Shown here one piece after another: positions 5,737-7,858 of a DNA stretch of 7,858 nt. Origin of the DNA: MED-G105 sp050331095 (GTDB lineage: Bacteria > Pseudomonadota > Alphaproteobacteria > Caulobacterales > Parvularculaceae); NCBI GenBank assembly GCA_050331095.1, contig JBHJHE010000067.1, positions 1 through 7,858 on the forward strand, read 5' to 3'. The number at the start of each line of letters is the position of its first letter. Within the stretch, counting starts at the first letter, position 1. The position numbers and the translations under genes are program-made. Below the pieces are notes generated by a model. That model was given only the letters and a program-made list of their open reading frames with translations. It ran no database searches and was not told the DNA's origin.

Positions 5737-7776
5737 CTAATCGGCGGGCGCCGCGACGGCGACGGATCTGAGCGGATCGGCGACGTTGAGCACGCGCGCC
5801 ATCGCTTCGCGCCAGACGATCGCCGGCGCGCCGCCGCCGACGACGGCGCGTCCGTTTACGGGATCGCGCATCGGCGCGTCATCGTCCCGGCCGATCCAGA
5901 CCGCGAGGGCGTGACCGCCGGCGTAGCCGACGAACCAGGCGTCGCGGCTGTCTTGCGTCGTGCCGGTTTTGCCTGCGACGCGTGCGCCCGGAACGTCGGC
6001 CCGCCTCCCCGTCCCGTCGGTGACGACCCGGGCAAGCATGGCGTCGAGGCGGGCCAGGTCGCGCGGCTTCGCGGCGAGCCCCTCGACCGACGTCGGCGCG
6101 GCGAACGCCTCGACGTCGTCGACGATGACGCGCGAGACAAGGCGCAGGCGCACGCGATAGCCGCCATTGACGAGGGGGGCGTAGGCGGCGGCGAGCTCCA
6201 GCGGGGTGACGACGTCAACGCCGAGCGCGAGGGCGGCGCCTGGGCTCAAGGGGCTTTCCAACCCCATGCGCCGGGCGGCCCGACGCACGGCCGCGCGTCC
6301 GACGCGTTCTTGAAGGCGCACCGTGGCCGCGTTGAGCGACTGAGCCAGCGCGTCCTCCAGGCGCGTTTCGCCGAGGTACCGGCCGCCATAGTTCGACGGG
6401 CGCCACGCGCCGACCGCGATCGGGGCGTCGTCGACCCGCGAGCGCGGCTTCATGCCCGCCTCGATCGCCGCGAGGTAGACGAACGGTTTGAAGGCGGCGC
6501 CCGGCTGGCGGCGCGCATCGGTCGCTCGGTTGAATTGCGAGCGGGCGTAGTCGCGTCCGCCGACGAGCCCGCGCACGGCGCCCGATCCGTCGATAAGCAC
6601 GAGCGCCACTTCCGCCTGCGGATCGAAGCCGGGCCCGCGCGCGGCGATCGCAAGGCCGGCGCGAGCGCCATCAACCAGCGCCGCCTGCAGCGCAGGGTCA
6701 AGGGTCGTCTCGATCCTTACGCGTCCGATAAACGGCGCGCGCCGGCGCGCCTCGACGAGGGCCGCGTCGACGAAGTGCGGCGCGAGGTTCGCCGGCGCGG
6801 CCCTAAGGCGCACGCCCTCGGCGCGCGCCGCCGCGGCGCCGGCCGCGTCGATGAAGCCGGCCGCCTCCATGGCGTCGATGACTTGTGCGCCGCGGGCGCC
6901 GGCGCTCTCCGGATCGCGCGTCGGCGCGAGACGCGTTGGCGCTTTCAACAGCCCCGCGAGGATCGCCGCTTCGCCAAGGGTGAGGTCGGTCGCCGGCTTG
7001 TCGAAGTAGCGCCAGCTCGCCGCCGACAATCCGTACGCGCCGGCGCCGAAGTAAACGCGGTTCAGATAAAGCGTCAGGATTTCGTCTTTGGTGAACTTCG
7101 CCTCGAGCCAGAAAGCGAGGAGCAGTTCGCGGATCTTGCGCGCATAACTTCGATCCGATGACAGAAAAAGGTTCTTTGCAAGTTGCTGGGTGATCGTCGA
7201 ACCGCCCTGGCGCACTTCGCCGTGGCGCAGATTGACGAGGAGCGCGCGCGCCATCGACACGGGATTTACGCCGATGTGGCGGTGAAAATTGCGGTCTTCG
7301 ATCGCCAACACGGCGGCGGGGGCGTGCGCGGGCAATTCAGCGAGGCGCACCGGCGCGCCCTGGCTGCGTCCGCGCGTCGGCAATGGCGAACCGTCTCGGG
7401 CGACAAGGATCGCCTGGGGCGCGCGGTCGACGCGCCAGATCTCATCCGTTGACGGAAGGCCCGTAAAGAGGAACGCCACCAGCGCGGCGAGCGCAAGAAC
7501 GCCGCCGAAGAGCGTGAAGCTCGCCGCGCCGGCGAAGGCGACGAAGCGTTTGGCCGGACCGCCGCTACGGCGTCGGAAACGCCGCTTCGGGCGCCGCGCC
7601 GATCTACGCGCCGATCTACGCGCCTGCGCGCGCAGCGGTTTCGCCGCTTGCGCCGACGATCCTGACGAAGACGATTTTCGCTTTGGCGTCGCGGCGCGGC
7701 GCGGCGTTGCGCGGCGGCTCCGCGCGCGGGGACGCCGGCGCGCTGACGGTCGTCGCCCGCTTTTCTTCGTCGCCAT
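5737..7776 (-). CDS. Class A (PBP1a-type) penicillin-binding protein with altered transpeptidase nucleophile
   Basis: This 679-residue bifunctional-type peptidoglycan synthase is anchored in the inner membrane. It has a very basic cytoplasmic tail (residues 1-77, 32 Lys/Arg and no acidic residue), one membrane segment (about 78-106), then a glycosyltransferase family 51 domain. The GT51 motifs are EDRNFHRH (160-167, E160 catalytic), GGSTITQQLAKNLFL (191-205), RKIRE (213-217) and DEILTLYLNRVYFG (231-244). The transpeptidase domain (about 385-640) has SLN (480-482) and KTGTT (603-607), but the SxxK motif reads AAFK (427-430) in RQPGAAFKPFVY. The expected catalytic serine is therefore alanine, while the lysine K430 is kept. 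Glycan polymerisation should be intact; peptide cross-linking and beta-lactam acylation should be lost if the sequence is correct. The start at 7776 gives the basic tail directly; no clear Shine-Dalgarno precedes it. A CtrA-type box lies 24 bases upstream. It could alternatively be a functional PBP with a sequencing error. Confidence 0.95.
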   Translation of the reverse strand: MATKKSGRRPSARRRPRARSRRATPRRAATPKRKSSSSGSSAQAAKPLRAQARRSARRSARRPKRRFRRRSGGPAKRFVAFAGAASFTLFGGVLALAALVAFLFTGLPSTDEIWRVDRAPQAILVARDGSPLPTRGRSQGAPVRLAELPAHAPAAVLAIEDRNFHRHIGVNPVSMARALLVNLRHGEVRQGGSTITQQLAKNLFLSSDRSYARKIRELLLAFWLEAKFTKDEILTLYLNRVYFGAGAYGLSAASWRYFDKPATDLTLGEAAILAGLLKAPTRLAPTRDPESAGARGAQVIDAMEAAGFIDAAGAAAARAEGVRLRAAPANLAPHFVDAALVEARRRAPFIGRVRIETTLDPALQAALVDGARAGLAIAARGPGFDPQAEVALVLIDGSGAVRGLVGGRDYARSQFNRATDARRQPGAAFKPFVYLAAIEAGMKPRSRVDDAPIAVGAWRPSNYGGRYLGETRLEDALAQSLNAATVRLQERVGRAAVRRAARRMGLESPLSPGAALALGVDVVTPLELAAAYAPLVNGGYRVRLRLVSRVIVDDVEAFAAPTSVEGLAAKPRDLARLDAMLARVVTDGTGRRADVPGARVAGKTGTTQDSRDAWFVGYAGGHALAVWIGRDDDAPMRDPVNGRAVVGGGAPAIVWREAMARVLNVADPLRSVAVAAPAD
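7596..7624. repeat. 12-bp in-frame tandem repeat in the PBP basic tail
   Basis: The unit GCGCCGATCTAC occurs twice exactly (7596-7607 and 7608-7619), followed by five bases of a third copy. Twelve bases are four codons, so the repeat encodes SARRSARR-type peptide (about residues 54-63 of the PBP) without shifting frame. Copy number could vary between strains by slippage, lengthening or shortening the basic tail. Confidence 0.85.
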
Positions 7777-7786
7777 GGCGCGAACG

Positions 7787-7815
7787 ATTGTGGACGGACG
7801 TTAACGCCGCGTTAA
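7787..7815 (-). promoter_or_regulatory. Candidate promoter of the PBP gene, with CtrA box over the -35
   Basis: Reading the minus strand, TTAACG (7815-7810, four of six matches to TTGACA) and CACAAT (7792-7787, four of six matches to TATAAT) are separated by 17 bases. The predicted start is near 7780, only about four bases before the ATG at 7776, so the transcript would be almost leaderless. The overlap of a CtrA box with the -35 is the arrangement known for CtrA-activated promoters in Caulobacter. The elements are moderate matches, and a longer transcript from outside the window is possible. Confidence 0.35.
7801..7815. promoter_or_regulatory. CtrA-type binding box TTAA-N7-TTAA
   Basis: TTAACGCCGCGTTAA is a perfect palindrome with 7-base arms around a single C, and it fits the full CtrA consensus TTAA-N7-TTAA exactly. 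Such an AT-rich doublet is rare by chance in DNA this GC-rich. It sits 24 bases upstream of the PBP start. CtrA is the essential cell-cycle response regulator of alphaproteobacteria. The site could instead serve a divergent gene to the right of the window. Confidence 0.55.
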
Positions 7816-7858
7816 GCATGCGAGACGCTTCACGCGGTGGTTTCTCGTCGAACCCGCC

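Noticed and set aside
5719..7161. Open frame of 480 codons on the plus strand, antisense to the PBP gene
   Set aside because: Low-complexity Arg/Gly/Ala-rich translation with no family motif; it opposes a PBP with clear GT51 and transpeptidase blocks.
7616..7819. Minus-strand frame entering from the right edge and overlapping the PBP start
   Set aside because: It could be the end of an upstream gene, but the residues are not recognisable, and another frame in the same stretch stops with TAA inside the CtrA box. The evidence is too thin to call a gene.

Overview
This window is ordinary chromosomal DNA from a GC-rich alphaproteobacterium, most likely of the order Hyphomicrobiales (Rhizobiales). 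The assignment rests on the high GC content with long shadow ORFs, the alphaproteobacterial look of TrpS, MurJ and MutS, and a CtrA-type TTAA-N7-TTAA box. The genus cannot be fixed from the sequence alone. There is no phage, insertion sequence, CRISPR array, tRNA or rRNA gene. Coding density is very high, and no stretch above 125 bases lacks a gene.

Layout from left to right: positions 1-400 hold the N-terminal part of tryptophanyl-tRNA synthetase (minus strand, cut by the window edge). Positions 426-2024 hold the lipid II flippase MurJ (minus). Positions 2112-4895 hold the mismatch-repair ATPase MutS (minus). A 120-bp divergent region carries a candidate mutS promoter and the start of a YgjP-like zinc metallopeptidase gene (plus, 5016-5735). 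That gene converges with a class A penicillin-binding protein gene (minus, 5737-7776), and the two stop codons are one base apart. The last 82 bases are the upstream region of the PBP gene and contain a perfect TTAA-N7-TTAA palindrome.

The three left-hand minus-strand genes are spaced like one transcription unit, mutS-murJ-trpS. In some Rhizobiales glnD lies next to murJ (mviN) in this neighbourhood, and it is absent here. MurJ exports lipid II, and a class A PBP polymerises it, so two consecutive steps of wall assembly are encoded in this window, although in separate units.

No new multi-gene system is visible. The observations most worth following are residue-level and regulatory. The PBP has alanine where the transpeptidase catalytic serine of the SxxK motif should be, while every other motif is intact. 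MurJ has glutamines in place of two charged cavity residues, equivalent to R270 and E273 of E. coli. The PBP gene has a CtrA box placed over a plausible -35 element. The mutS gene begins with two in-phase slippery homopolymer heptamers.
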